Shown here in pieces: positions 1-7,164 of a DNA stretch of 47,132 bases. How positions within the stretch are numbered: position 1 is the stretch's first letter; each line of letters begins with the position of its first letter. The DNA comes from Nitrospirota bacterium (lineage in GTDB: Bacteria; Nitrospirota; 9FT-COMBO-42-15; HDB-SIOI813). The position numbers and the translations under genes were made by a program. The notes beneath the pieces are model-generated. The model was not told where the DNA came from. It was given only the letters and a program-made list of their open reading frames with translations, and did no database searches. Location of the stretch: contig JACRGV010000080.1 in NCBI GenBank assembly GCA_016212215.1, forward strand, positions 1 to 47,132, written 5' to 3'.

Positions 1-30
1 CCCTCCCCCGTCAAGGGGGAGGGAACCTAT
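1..30. repeat. Partial palindromic repeat core at window edge
   Basis: The window opens inside a palindrome, CCCTCCCCC-gtcaa-GGGGGAGGG. The same core occurs at 26701-26730 inside the SNF2 gene and at 31460-31490, so this is a truncated member of the dispersed repeat family described below. Confidence 0.7.
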
Positions 31-195
31 ATTGACCGCAACTACTTTGTTATTCCATAATTATGACGGATTTCTTATGCCTGCATAATATCATCACTAC
101 CTTATTTCAAGCCACCTCATGGTTGTTTTCCTATAATTTTTACCCACTCACTTCCACGAAGACCCTTTATTTGAATGTTTGAAATATAATCTGCA
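31..195. other. Intergenic stretch, nothing recognised
   Basis: No credible open frame, RNA gene or strong hairpin was seen between the edge repeat and the promoter at 196. Confidence 0.4.
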
Positions 196-224
196 TTGAC
201 AAAGCAAAATCGGGCTGTTATCCT
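196..224 (+). promoter_or_regulatory. Sigma-70-like promoter of the Met-rich protein gene
   Basis: TTGACA at 196-201 and TATCCT at 219-224 are separated by exactly 17 bp. The predicted transcript start near 231 leaves a leader of roughly 110 nt before the ATG at 340. Confidence 0.6.
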
Positions 225-339
225 GAACAAAGTAAGCTCCCCAGGACAGTAACTTTTCACTATTTTCATTCACCATTGTAAGTCAGAGGCTTTAAGCGAA
301 GGTTGTTACCAACTTTTATACAGAAAGGAAGTGAGTACC

Positions 340-684
340 ATGAAAAGAGTATTCGTTGTACTTTTTGCTGTACTTATTGTTTCTGCTATAGCAGTCCCTT
401 CAATAGCTAAGGACAAAGGAAAGATGGACAGCGGGATGATGTCTGGCGACAGGCAGATGATGTGGAAGGAGCATCATGAGATGATAAATAACATGATGTC
501 CATGATGAAGGATTTGATGGGTATGATGAAAGAGATTACCCATCAGGCCACTTCTGAGCAGAAAAAGAAACTCGATGACATGATGATGAAGATGGACAAC
601 ATGATGACTAAGAACAATGATATGATGATGAAGATGAAAGATAAGATGATGATGGATAAGAAAGATAAAAAGGATGATTATTAA
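340..684 (+). CDS. Exported Met/Lys-rich small protein
   Basis: The 114-residue product starts with a clear signal peptide (MKRVFVVLFAVLIVSAIAV, cleavage probably near AKDKG). The mature part is almost entirely Met, Lys and Asp in repeats such as MMSMMKD and MMMKMD, probably one long amphipathic helix. I chose the ATG at 340 because AAGGAA at 325-330 sits 9 nt upstream; the in-frame GTG at 331 touches that ribosome site. It has its own promoter and a strong terminator, so it is a single-gene unit. Met-rich periplasmic proteins can bind copper or silver or scavenge oxidants, but no defined family was recognised, so the function is only a suggestion. The neighbouring slt gene converges on it and gives no functional hint. 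Confidence 0.8.
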   Translation: MKRVFVVLFAVLIVSAIAVPSIAKDKGKMDSGMMSGDRQMMWKEHHEMINNMMSMMKDLMGMMKEITHQATSEQKKKLDDMMMKMDNMMTKNNDMMMKMKDKMMMDKKDKKDDY

Positions 685-694
685 ATACCATAAT

Positions 695-740
695 AAGGGG
701 ATTTATTTTTTTATATCATGAAAAATAAATCCCCTTTTTT
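695..740 (+). terminator. Rho-independent terminator
   Basis: A near-perfect stem of AAGGGGATTTATTTTT (695-710) and AAAAATAAATCCCC (721-734) is followed by a run of seven T. It ends the Met-rich gene and reaches the stop codon of the convergent slt, so it may also act weakly on the other strand. Confidence 0.85.
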
Positions 741-3106
741 TAGGGGTTCATGATAAACATGATGTTTATCCGGACATATTCCCTATAGCTTGCAAATACC
801 TTTTTAACATAATCCCTTGTCTCTCTGTAAGGAATATCCTCAATAAACTCGTCGAGTTCAAACCCGGCTCGTTCTTTGATCCATTTCGTGACTGCATTAG
901 GACCGGCGTTGTAACTTGCGATTGCATAGATAATATTTCCGTTGAACCTTTTTATGAGGTCAGCAAAAAACTTTGCACCGAGTGAGATATTAAATTCAGG
1001 GTCAAACATGGTATGCCTTTCAACGCTGTCTCCGTTCTTAATTGCAGATGCGGTCTTTGGCATTACCTGCATCAGGCCGATTGCCCCTGAAGGAGAAACC
1101 GCCTCATTATTAAACCAGCTCTCTTCCCTGATAAGTGCAAAAAGGAGAAATGGGTCTAACTTATTTTCTCCCGCATATTTATTAACAAAGGTACTATAAC
1201 CATCAGGATACATCAACCTCCATAGGATGGGATTCTCCTCACTTTCACTATATACATTCTCTTTTGAAAAATTTGTGTAGAGAACGCTGAGTGCGGAATT
1301 ATATTCTTCGGATTGATATAGGAGTGATGAGAGTAATAGTGCCATCTCCTTGTCTTTTTCGTCTTTTAACTCCGGTTGAATCCAGCGAACCTCTTCAACA
1401 GCCTCATCTTTGAAGCCGAGGTAGAGGAGGAGTTTGATCTTGGAGTCAATAGTAGAAGAATATGTTTGAAGTGATTCACTCGAAAACACCGCCGGCGGGG
1501 TTGGAAAACACCGCCTATCCATTTCTATTAGGATAGGCGGGACATTCCTGTCCCTATCCGTTTCTACGAGGATAGGCGGGACATTCTTGTCCCGCTGATT
1601 TTCTTGGCCCTTTGTGAGCGACTCACTCATGGACGTTTCATTTGAAAATCCTCCTTGCACGGCCGCACACTTTCCATCAATCTTCCCTTCAGCAATGAAA
1701 CAATAAAACGACCCCTTATACTTGTTGCAAAGATGACATAAGGTATTTCCCATACCGGCTCCGTTACCCGTTGTTTCAAAGACCCTTGCCTTCCAGTATA
1801 GGGTTTTAGGGATATTCGCAGCATTCTCCTTACCATTATTAAGTATTGAATCAAATATTTTAATTGCCTTTGGGAATTTCTTTTCCTTATAAAGAAGCCA
1901 CCCCTTGGCCCACCGGCTGTCTAAGGCATAACTGCTATGCGGGTATTCTCTGATAATCCTGTCAAGGTATCTGAATGAGGTATCAATATCCTTCTTCTCT
2001 GCCCCATTCTTTTCTGCATAGTACATCCCTAACCTGTACATCACCTCAGGTCTCTTCTCTTTATCCCTGAAAGACCTGATGTATGTCTTACTTGCCTTTA
2101 CAAACGCCGCCTCTTTATCTTCTCTGAGATAATTACGCCCAAGTGAATACAACACCTCACCTGTCCTCTTATCATCAGGATAGTTATTCATAAAGAATTC
2201 TAATGCACCTTCTGCCTCACTCAACATTCTTGCATTGTAATAAGCCATGCTCAGTTTAAAATATGCATCCCTCTCCATTCCGGAGGTAAAACTTTCCCGG
2301 TACGAAAGAAACCTCTTAAATTCCAATGCCGCATCTTCATACAGGCCCGTCTTGTATAAGCTCTCCCCTCTTTTAAAAAATTCTGTATATTCAGAAACAG
2401 GTGGTGTATATCCCTCTTTTTTCAACCAATCCATCACCTTCTTTGCATGCCATGCAACACGGCTTGCCGGGTACTCAATCCATATTTTTTTCAGGTATGT
2501 AAATGCCGTTGGAATATTATCTTCCATTATATAACTCATCGCTATTCCATATACCGCATCAGGGGCTGATTTATCTTTATGAAAAAGAGCAAGGTATTCT
2601 TCATAATAGCCCCTTGCATACTCTATATCACCTGACGCAAGATACAGGTCAGCGGCCCTGATCAGAGATTTCTTTCTAAGAAGGCTGTCGGGAAATGTGG
2701 TGAACACTTTTTGATAAAACTCTGCAGCCTTGTAATAATCACCCTGCTTTTCATGTACCCCTGCAAGTGTAAATAAGGCGTAATCACTTATTAATGGATA
2801 TGTTGAATATGCCCTCTCAAGATAACCCTCACTTTCAGACAGCATGGATTCGGATTCGGACTGAGACATAAGGCTTCCTGCCATAAATGAGGATATACCG
2901 ATTACAGCCTGATCTTTGCCTTCAAACCTGCCTGAAATATCCTTGTAAAGCTGAATCGCCTCTTCAGTTTTCCCAGCCTTGAAGACCTCCATTGCATGAT
3001 TAAGGCATTGATACGGTTCAGTGCAAGTATCATTCTCTGCATAAGAATTTGCAGAGAATAAAAAAATGAATGATAATAGCAGGAATAAAAAATAGCGGAT
3101 ATTCAT
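740..3106 (-). CDS. slt: Soluble lytic murein transglycosylase with TPR-like repeats
   Basis: The 788-residue product cleaves the glycan MurNAc-GlcNAc bond of peptidoglycan with 1,6-anhydro formation, in the periplasm. A signal peptide (residues 1-23) is followed by about 450 residues of TPR-like helical repeats, as in Slt70. The C-terminal SLT domain has the catalytic Glu in ALIREESWF, then GLMQVMP and IASYNAGPNAV. Residues about 486-544 do not belong to the family: they are the translation of a palindromic repeat (1475-1650) read in frame, including RDKNVPPI twice. The insert lies between the helical region and the catalytic domain, so activity could survive. The start at 3106 lacks a Shine-Dalgarno but has a -10 box 9 nt upstream, pointing to a leaderless or nearly leaderless mRNA. 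It is divergent from rlmN. Confidence 0.93.
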   Translation of the reverse strand: MNIRYFLFLLLSFIFLFSANSYAENDTCTEPYQCLNHAMEVFKAGKTEEAIQLYKDISGRFEGKDQAVIGISSFMAGSLMSQSESESMLSESEGYLERAYSTYPLISDYALFTLAGVHEKQGDYYKAAEFYQKVFTTFPDSLLRKKSLIRAADLYLASGDIEYARGYYEEYLALFHKDKSAPDAVYGIAMSYIMEDNIPTAFTYLKKIWIEYPASRVAWHAKKVMDWLKKEGYTPPVSEYTEFFKRGESLYKTGLYEDAALEFKRFLSYRESFTSGMERDAYFKLSMAYYNARMLSEAEGALEFFMNNYPDDKRTGEVLYSLGRNYLREDKEAAFVKASKTYIRSFRDKEKRPEVMYRLGMYYAEKNGAEKKDIDTSFRYLDRIIREYPHSSYALDSRWAKGWLLYKEKKFPKAIKIFDSILNNGKENAANIPKTLYWKARVFETTGNGAGMGNTLCHLCNKYKGSFYCFIAEGKIDGKCAAVQGGFSNETSMSESLTKGQENQRDKNVPPILVETDRDRNVPPILIEMDRRCFPTPPAVFSSESLQTYSSTIDSKIKLLLYLGFKDEAVEEVRWIQPELKDEKDKEMALLLSSLLYQSEEYNSALSVLYTNFSKENVYSESEENPILWRLMYPDGYSTFVNKYAGENKLDPFLLFALIREESWFNNEAVSPSGAIGLMQVMPKTASAIKNGDSVERHTMFDPEFNISLGAKFFADLIKRFNGNIIYAIASYNAGPNAVTKWIKERAGFELDEFIEDIPYRETRDYVKKVFASYREYVRINIMFIMNP
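1475..1650 (-). repeat. Palindromic repeat copy R1, in frame inside slt
   Basis: The copy has the family ends (TTCACTCGAAAA and ATTTGAAAAT) and core A. The block from ATTTCTA to TGTCCC is present twice in tandem, giving two GGATAGGCGGGACATTC units. It is read through in frame as FSNETSMS..LTK..RDKNVPPI..RDRNVPPI..DRRCFPTPP. Confidence 0.9.
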
Positions 3107-3115
3107 AGAAGAAGG

Positions 3116-3144
3116 ATTATAGCAATATCTTTAACCGCTGTCAG
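3116..3144 (-). promoter_or_regulatory. Promoter of slt, nearly leaderless
   Basis: On the minus strand CTGACA (3139-3144), 17 bp and TATAAT (3116-3121) form a strong promoter with an extended -10 (TGC before TATAAT). Only 9 nt separate the -10 box from the slt ATG. Confidence 0.65.
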
Positions 3145-3157
3145 CAGGGGAGTGAAA

Positions 3158-4189
3158 ATGATAGACCTTAGAAGTCTTAGTATATCTGAAATGGAAGAAC
3201 TGGCTGAGGGGCTTAATCTTCAGCGATACAGGGGAAAACAGCTTTTTCACTGGGTTTATGGAAAGGCAGTGGACTCTATTGAAGGTATGACAAACCTGTC
3301 CAAAGAGACCCGTTTGATGCTGGCTCAAAAGGCTTATGTCAGTAAACTTGAGGTAATTAAAAGACAGACTTCAATTGACGGTACAGAGAAATTCCTTTTT
3401 GGTTTAGAAGACGGACATAGTGTTGAGAGTGTCCTGATACCGGACGATGACAGACTGACTATTTGTATATCAACACAGGTGGGATGTGGAATGGGGTGTG
3501 CATTTTGTTTGACTGCAAAAGGGGGGTTTGAAAGGAACCTGAAAACATCAGAGATAATAAATCAGTTTCTTTCAGCACGGAAAGAACTACCGCCAAATAA
3601 GAGGATTACAAACATTGTGATAATGGGCATGGGTGAACCGCTTGCAAATTTTAATAACCTGATAAAGGCTTTAGAGATATTAACAAACACGCTTGGGGTC
3701 AATATAGGGGCAGGGAGAATTACAGTTTCCACATCAGGCTTAATTCCCGGTATAAAAAAACTGGGGGCAAGCGGTTTGAACGTAAACCTTGCCATATCCC
3801 TTAACGCATCAACAGATGAACAGCGTAATATCATAATGCCGATTAATAAAAAGTATCCTCTTAATGACCTCATTAAAACGTGCAGGGAATTTCCATTAAA
3901 ACAGAGAAAAAAGATCAGCATTGAGTATGTACTTTTAGATGGTTTAAACAACTCTCCTGAAGACGCAAGGCGGGTCGCAAAACTGCTGAAGGGGTTGCGA
4001 TGTAAGATTAATCTTATACCCTTTAACGAATTTCCAAGGTCAGAGTTTAAAAGACCGTCAGAATCTTCCGTCCTAAACTTTCAGGAGATTCTTGTAAATA
4101 ATCACTACTCTGTATTTATAAGAAAAAGCCGTGGGGCTGATATACTTGCAGCCTGCGGCCAGCTTCGGGAACAAGTTACAGTACAATAA
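3158..4189 (+). CDS. rlmN: Dual-specificity rRNA/tRNA adenine-C2 methyltransferase RlmN
   Basis: This radical-SAM enzyme methylates C2 of A2503 in 23S rRNA and of A37 in some tRNAs, working through an S-adenosylmethionine-derived methyl on a Cys. The cluster-binding motif C-x3-C-x2-C is visible as GCGMGCAFC about 110 residues in. The late methyl-accepting Cys is in ILAACGQLR near the C-terminus. GMGEPLANF and the IPFNEFP region are family signatures, and 343-345 residues is the usual length. An in-frame GTG lies at 3152, but AGGGGA at 3146-3151 is well spaced only for the ATG at 3158. The gene is divergent from slt with about 50 bp shared between them. Confidence 0.95.
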   Translation: MIDLRSLSISEMEELAEGLNLQRYRGKQLFHWVYGKAVDSIEGMTNLSKETRLMLAQKAYVSKLEVIKRQTSIDGTEKFLFGLEDGHSVESVLIPDDDRLTICISTQVGCGMGCAFCLTAKGGFERNLKTSEIINQFLSARKELPPNKRITNIVIMGMGEPLANFNNLIKALEILTNTLGVNIGAGRITVSTSGLIPGIKKLGASGLNVNLAISLNASTDEQRNIIMPINKKYPLNDLIKTCREFPLKQRKKISIEYVLLDGLNNSPEDARRVAKLLKGLRCKINLIPFNEFPRSEFKRPSESSVLNFQEILVNNHYSVFIRKSRGADILAACGQLREQVTVQ

Positions 4190-4232
4190 ATAAGCTTATA
4201 TCTTCGTATCAAAAACAATACATACAAAATAC

Positions 4233-4256
4233 AACTGTTGCATTTTTGCAACAGTT
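4233..4256. other. Perfect inverted repeat between rlmN and lpxC
   Basis: AACTGTTGCA (4233-4242) and TGCAACAGTT (4247-4256) are perfect 10-bp arms around TTTT. No T-run follows, so it is a weak terminator candidate for rlmN. Because it lies about 60 bp upstream of the sigma-54 promoter it could equally be an operator or activator site. Confidence 0.5.
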
Positions 4257-4315
4257 ACCTGCTGTCCTTTAACCCAACGTATTGAAAACACTACAATTTT
4301 CATCCAGTAAATTCA

Positions 4316-4331
4316 TGGCACAATTATTGCT
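4316..4331 (+). promoter_or_regulatory. Sigma-54 (-24/-12) promoter of lpxC
   Basis: TGGCAC (4316-4321), five bases and TTGCT (4327-4331) match the RpoN consensus, with the invariant GG and GC exactly 10 bp apart. Transcription would start near 4342, about 14 nt before the lpxC ATG. No comparable sigma-70 hexamer pair was found at this spacing. Confidence 0.6.
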
Positions 4332-4355
4332 CAATTCCCTATCGAAAGGATAATA

Positions 4356-5225
4356 ATGAGATACCAGCGTACTATAAAAAATTCAATCGAACTTCCGGGG
4401 ATTGGCCTTCATACAGGAAAGACCGTTTCCCTTAAACTATCACCTGCACCGACTGACACAGGGATAATGTTTACAAGGACAGATAAAAACTCTACGATTA
4501 CAGCCCATGTGGATAATGTTGTTGCTACTGATTATTCATCTACACTTGGATGGAACGGTTCAAGTGTACAGACAGTAGAACATTTGCTTGCTGCTGCCGC
4601 CGGTCTTAATATAGATAATCTGTATGTTGAACTCAATTCTTCTGAAGTCCCTATAATGGACGGCAGTGCACAGCCTTATGTGAAGCTAATGCTGAAAAGC
4701 GGGATAATACAGCAGGATAAGATCAAATCTCACATAAAGATACTTGATACAGTAGAGATTAGAGAAAAGGATAAGTTTATAAAAATAGAACCTTCTCCAT
4801 TCCCGTGCATCACTTACATCATGGATTACGACCATCCAATGTTGAATAAACAGGAGTTTGTGTATCACTATTCAATTGAGAGCTTCGTTAAAGATATTGC
4901 ACCTGCCCGCACCTTCGGATTCCTAAAAGATGTAGCAGCACTGCAAAAGATGGGGTTGGGAATGGGTGGGTCGCTTGAAAATGTGGTTGTGCTGAATGAT
5001 GATACTATATTAAATAAAGAAGGTCTGCGATTTAAAGATGAATTCATCAGACATAAGGTCCTCGACCTTATCGGGGATATGTCCCTGATGTCCATGTCAT
5101 TCATTGGACATATAACCGCTTACCGTTCAGGCCACAACCTGAATACAAGACTCGCCTCTGCTATCCTTTCATGTAAAGATAAGTGGGTTGAAGCAGGACA
5201 AAATCAGCCGGATTTAAAGGTTTAA
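4356..5225 (+). CDS. lpxC: UDP-3-O-acyl-N-acetylglucosamine deacetylase
   Basis: LpxC is the committed, zinc-dependent step of lipid A synthesis in the cytoplasm, so the host should be Gram-negative with lipopolysaccharide. Family residues are all present: IGLHTGK near the start, E75-H76 in QTVEHLLAA, H233 and D237 in RHKVLDLIGD as zinc ligands, and the GHITAYRSGHNLN segment with H260. Length (289) is slightly below the usual 300 or so. GAAAGGA about 6 nt before ATG 4356 supports the start. It stands alone, not in the usual ftsZ or lpxA context, behind a sigma-54-type promoter. Confidence 0.96.
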   Translation: MRYQRTIKNSIELPGIGLHTGKTVSLKLSPAPTDTGIMFTRTDKNSTITAHVDNVVATDYSSTLGWNGSSVQTVEHLLAAAAGLNIDNLYVELNSSEVPIMDGSAQPYVKLMLKSGIIQQDKIKSHIKILDTVEIREKDKFIKIEPSPFPCITYIMDYDHPMLNKQEFVYHYSIESFVKDIAPARTFGFLKDVAALQKMGLGMGGSLENVVVLNDDTILNKEGLRFKDEFIRHKVLDLIGDMSLMSMSFIGHITAYRSGHNLNTRLASAILSCKDKWVEAGQNQPDLKV

Positions 5226-5240
5226 GACTTCACGTAAGCG

Positions 5241-5382
5241 GACGGCTTTGTAAAAAGCTACACACCCACAAGTGGGTACCCGAAGGCGCACAAATCCTGA
5301 GGAATGAGGCGTACTTGTAGTTACGCCGCAATGACGAAGGATGCAGTGCAACGCCGCAGATGGAGTTTTTTACAAAGCCGTC
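5241..5382. repeat. 142-bp MITE-like element
   Basis: 19-bp terminal inverted repeats, GACGGCTTTGTAAAAAGCT (5241-5259) and its complement at 5364-5382, match at 18 of 19 positions. The interior has no coding frame and contains a small CACCCAC/GTGGGT hairpin. It starts 15 bp after the lpxC stop. Confidence 0.65.
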
Positions 5383-5390
5383 AAAATTAA

Positions 5391-5418
5391 GGGGGCCTAT
5401 ATTACATAACAGGCCCCC
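5391..5418. terminator. Hairpin terminator between lpxC and the convergent small gene
   Basis: GGGGGCCT (5391-5398) and AGGCCCCC (5411-5418) form an 8-bp GC stem with a 12-nt loop. The flanks are AT-rich on both sides, so it could serve both converging units, although the T-tracts are weak. Confidence 0.65.
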
Positions 5419-5444
5419 AATATTTAAGAATGGCACTACAAAAA

Positions 5445-5588
5445 CTACTTCTTCTTTGTTGCAGGTTTCTTTGCAGCAGCAACGGGTTTCTTTGCAGCAG
5501 CAGGTTTCTTTGTAGCAGCCTTCTTTTTTGCAGTTGCTGATGTAGTTGTTGTTTTTTTAGCCGGGGCCTTCTTTTTTACTGTAGACAA
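5445..5588 (-). CDS. Lys/Ala-rich histone H1-like small protein
   Basis: This 47-residue frame begins with TTG at 5586-5588, 9 nt after a perfect AGGAGG Shine-Dalgarno (5596-5601), and ends at TAG 5445. The product is almost only Lys, Ala, Thr and Pro, with repeated units of the type AAAKKP and ATKKK, like the tails of bacterial histone H1-like and AlgP-type DNA-binding proteins. It is strongly basic with no hydrophobic core, so it is probably disordered and nucleic-acid binding. Its ribosome site overlaps the 3' end of the HARE-HTH gene, so the two are surely co-transcribed. Family assignment rests on composition only. Confidence 0.75.
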   Translation of the reverse strand: MSTVKKKAPAKKTTTTSATAKKKAATKKPAAAKKPVAAAKKPATKKK

Positions 5589-5594
5589 TGTATA

Positions 5595-6098
5595 TCACCT
5601 CCTTTCCTCTCTTTGCACCTCAAGATCTGCGAGGCGGTAAGTATTTGGTGCGATTCTCAAAAACCTTTTGTCCCTGTTAAGTGAAATTGACACGGATGTT
5701 ATCGGAGTCTTACTCCGTATCTTCACCCCTCCTTCAAGAAGCCGTTGATATATATCCTTTGCATGAAGTGATGCACCTTCTTCCTTCAGCAAAATAAAAG
5801 CTGCCTCAGGTATACTCAATCCCGCAAACCTGAAAGTACTTAGTAAGAAATCCTTTGCATCTTCCTGACCTTTAATTGCCTCTTTATCTAACTCACCTGC
5901 CAGTACCTGCGGATATGATGTACGCGCCTTGTTTTTCTCAACCTTAAAGAGTGTCTCTGCTAACTCAAGATATTTCCTTGCAGTCTTTATCTCATCATCT
6001 ATCCGGTCACGTTTTTTTAGAAGCTCTGTCAGTTTGTTTTTATAAATTGTTATACGCTGTTCCAGTCCGCCAAGGATATCCTCTAATAATTCTTCCAT
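5595..6098 (-). CDS. Coiled-coil protein with HARE-HTH-like C-terminal domain
   Basis: The 167-residue protein has an N-terminal coiled coil (about residues 5-60, rich in Lys, Glu and Leu heptads). Its C-terminal segment, SIPEAAFILLKEEGASLHAKD through NTYRLAD, resembles the HARE-HTH domain (HB1, ASXL, restriction endonuclease helix-turn-helix) also seen in RNA polymerase delta. Such domains are thought to bind DNA or chromatin proteins. The ATG at 6098 is preferred over the in-frame ATG at 6122: it has GGGAG 5 nt upstream, and the promoter at 6128-6157 predicts a transcript start near 6121, too late for the upper ATG. It forms an operon with the Lys/Ala-rich protein, which suggests a nucleoid role (inference). 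Confidence 0.75.
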   Translation of the reverse strand: MEELLEDILGGLEQRITIYKNKLTELLKKRDRIDDEIKTARKYLELAETLFKVEKNKARTSYPQVLAGELDKEAIKGQEDAKDFLLSTFRFAGLSIPEAAFILLKEEGASLHAKDIYQRLLEGGVKIRSKTPITSVSISLNRDKRFLRIAPNTYRLADLEVQREERR

Positions 6099-6127
6099 TA
6101 ACTCTCCCTGTAAAACATACATTCACT

Positions 6128-6157
6128 ACTATACATGTAATAAAGATTTGTTGTCAA
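6128..6157 (-). promoter_or_regulatory. Promoter of the HARE-HTH / basic protein operon
   Basis: Minus-strand TTGACA (6152-6157), 18 bp and TATAGT (6128-6133). The position of the -10 box rules out the first in-frame ATG at 6122 as a start codon. Confidence 0.65.
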
Positions 6158-6362
6158 GCAATTTCTTTCTATTTAACATTGTATGAAGATTGTATGCTTA
6201 CTTGCATCATAACTTTTCGTCTACTGATGAAAATACTTAAATTCCACAGGGTTATACGAATGTATGGAGAATGTAAGGCATTAGAGTTGGCCTGAAATAA
6301 TACATACATAAATGGCTTTATTATGAACTGTAAAGAAAAGATTGAAAAAACTGGCCAATACA
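6158..6362. other. Intergenic stretch, no gene seen
   Basis: AT-rich sequence with short open frames on both strands that show no protein-like composition and no ribosome sites. Confidence 0.4.
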
Positions 6363-6410
6363 AAAGGACCCTGCAGGGTCAGGATATTATATTAATTTGC
6401 AGGATCCTTT
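6363..6410 (-). terminator. Stem-loop downstream of the small winged-helix gene
   Basis: AAAGGACCCTGCA (6363-6375) and TGCAGGATCCTTT (6398-6410) pair over 13 positions with one G-U-type mismatch. On the minus strand the stem ends in CCTTTTG, a short T-tract. Confidence 0.55.
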
Positions 6411-6432
6411 AAGAATTGTAGAAGATAAGAAA

Positions 6433-6448
6433 GGGGGGGGGGGGGGGG
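6433..6448. repeat. Homopolymer of 16 G
   Basis: An uninterrupted run of 16 G lies 14 bp beyond the stop codon of the 86-residue gene. Such tracts slip in replication and in sequencing, so the length is uncertain. Confidence 0.8.
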
Positions 6449-6462
6449 TTACATCTGATACA

Positions 6463-6723
6463 TCATACATCCTGCCAGAGATATTCATTCATGCATGAAT
6501 CTGTTACTGGAATCTGAGTCAGTACATTGTTTCCCGTTAAAAAATAATCTCTTCCGCATTTTTTCATATTAAGCTGGTTGCTTGCCACCATATTGTCTAT
6601 GGCTAAAAAGATAAGATTGTAGGAGACATCAAGATTTTGTTCTAATTCAAAGAGGGTCATACCGCCGTTTTGTTCTACAAGTTCTAAAATCTGCCTTGAT
6701 ACATCATACACCGGTTCTTTCAT
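6463..6723 (-). CDS. Small winged-helix-like protein, hypothetical
   Basis: The 86-residue product begins MKEPVYDVSRQILELVEQ, followed by GGMTLFELEQNLDVSYNLI and AIDNMVASNQL, the spacing of a winged helix-turn-helix with recognition helix around residues 30-45. An aromatic beta-wing (CGRDYFLTG) follows. GGAGA 5 nt before the ATG supports the start. It stands alone, with a stem-loop 50 bp downstream and a poly-G tract between. It could be a DNA-binding regulator, but no named family was recognised. Confidence 0.7.
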   Translation of the reverse strand: MKEPVYDVSRQILELVEQNGGMTLFELEQNLDVSYNLIFLAIDNMVASNQLNMKKCGRDYFLTGNNVLTQIPVTDSCMNEYLWQDV

Positions 6724-6956
6724 AACATTCTCCTTTTCTGGTTATTACCCTAATTTCTTAATATTATTAATATGATAAGAAGTACCTATTTCAAACGGCA
6801 TACCAGTTTGTAAACTTTAGAACTATTTTTAATAATCCTTATTTTACAAGGAGTTACGATAGAGAACATACCAGTTACAAGATGCTTCAACTTAGTTTAT
6901 AGTCAATATAATGACATGCTGCGTCAATTCATACACTAAAATTCATTAAAATTCCC

Positions 6957-6985
6957 TTGACCCTCATGTATGCATTATGTTATTT
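6957..6985 (+). promoter_or_regulatory. Promoter of tRNA-Val
   Basis: TTGACC (6957-6962), 17 bp and TTATTT (6980-6985), about 50 bp upstream of the tRNA 5' end. Confidence 0.5.
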
Positions 6986-7036
6986 ATACAAACACGCGTT
7001 CAAGGTTGTTGTTGTATTAATAATTACAAATCATTC

Positions 7037-7111
7037 GGGCGATTAGCTCAGTGGTAGAGCGCTTCCTTCACACGGAAGAGGCCGCAGGTTCGATACCTGC
7101 ATCGCCCACCA
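7037..7111 (+). tRNA. tRNA-Val (anticodon CAC)
   Basis: The acceptor stem is GGGCGAT/ATCGCCC, the D-arm GCTC..GAGC, and the anticodon stem CTTCC/GGAAG carries loop TTCACAC. The T-arm GCAGG-TTCGATA-CCTGC is standard and CCA is encoded. Anticodon CAC reads GTG. Confidence 0.95.
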
Positions 7112-7164
7112 ATGAAATCAATGGGTTACGTTACTCTCCCACGCAGCTAAGCATCTAAATTGTA

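Noticed and set aside
4233-4256. Rho-independent terminator of rlmN
   Set aside because: The stem is perfect but is followed by ACCTGCTG rather than T; it was kept only as an inverted repeat of unknown role.
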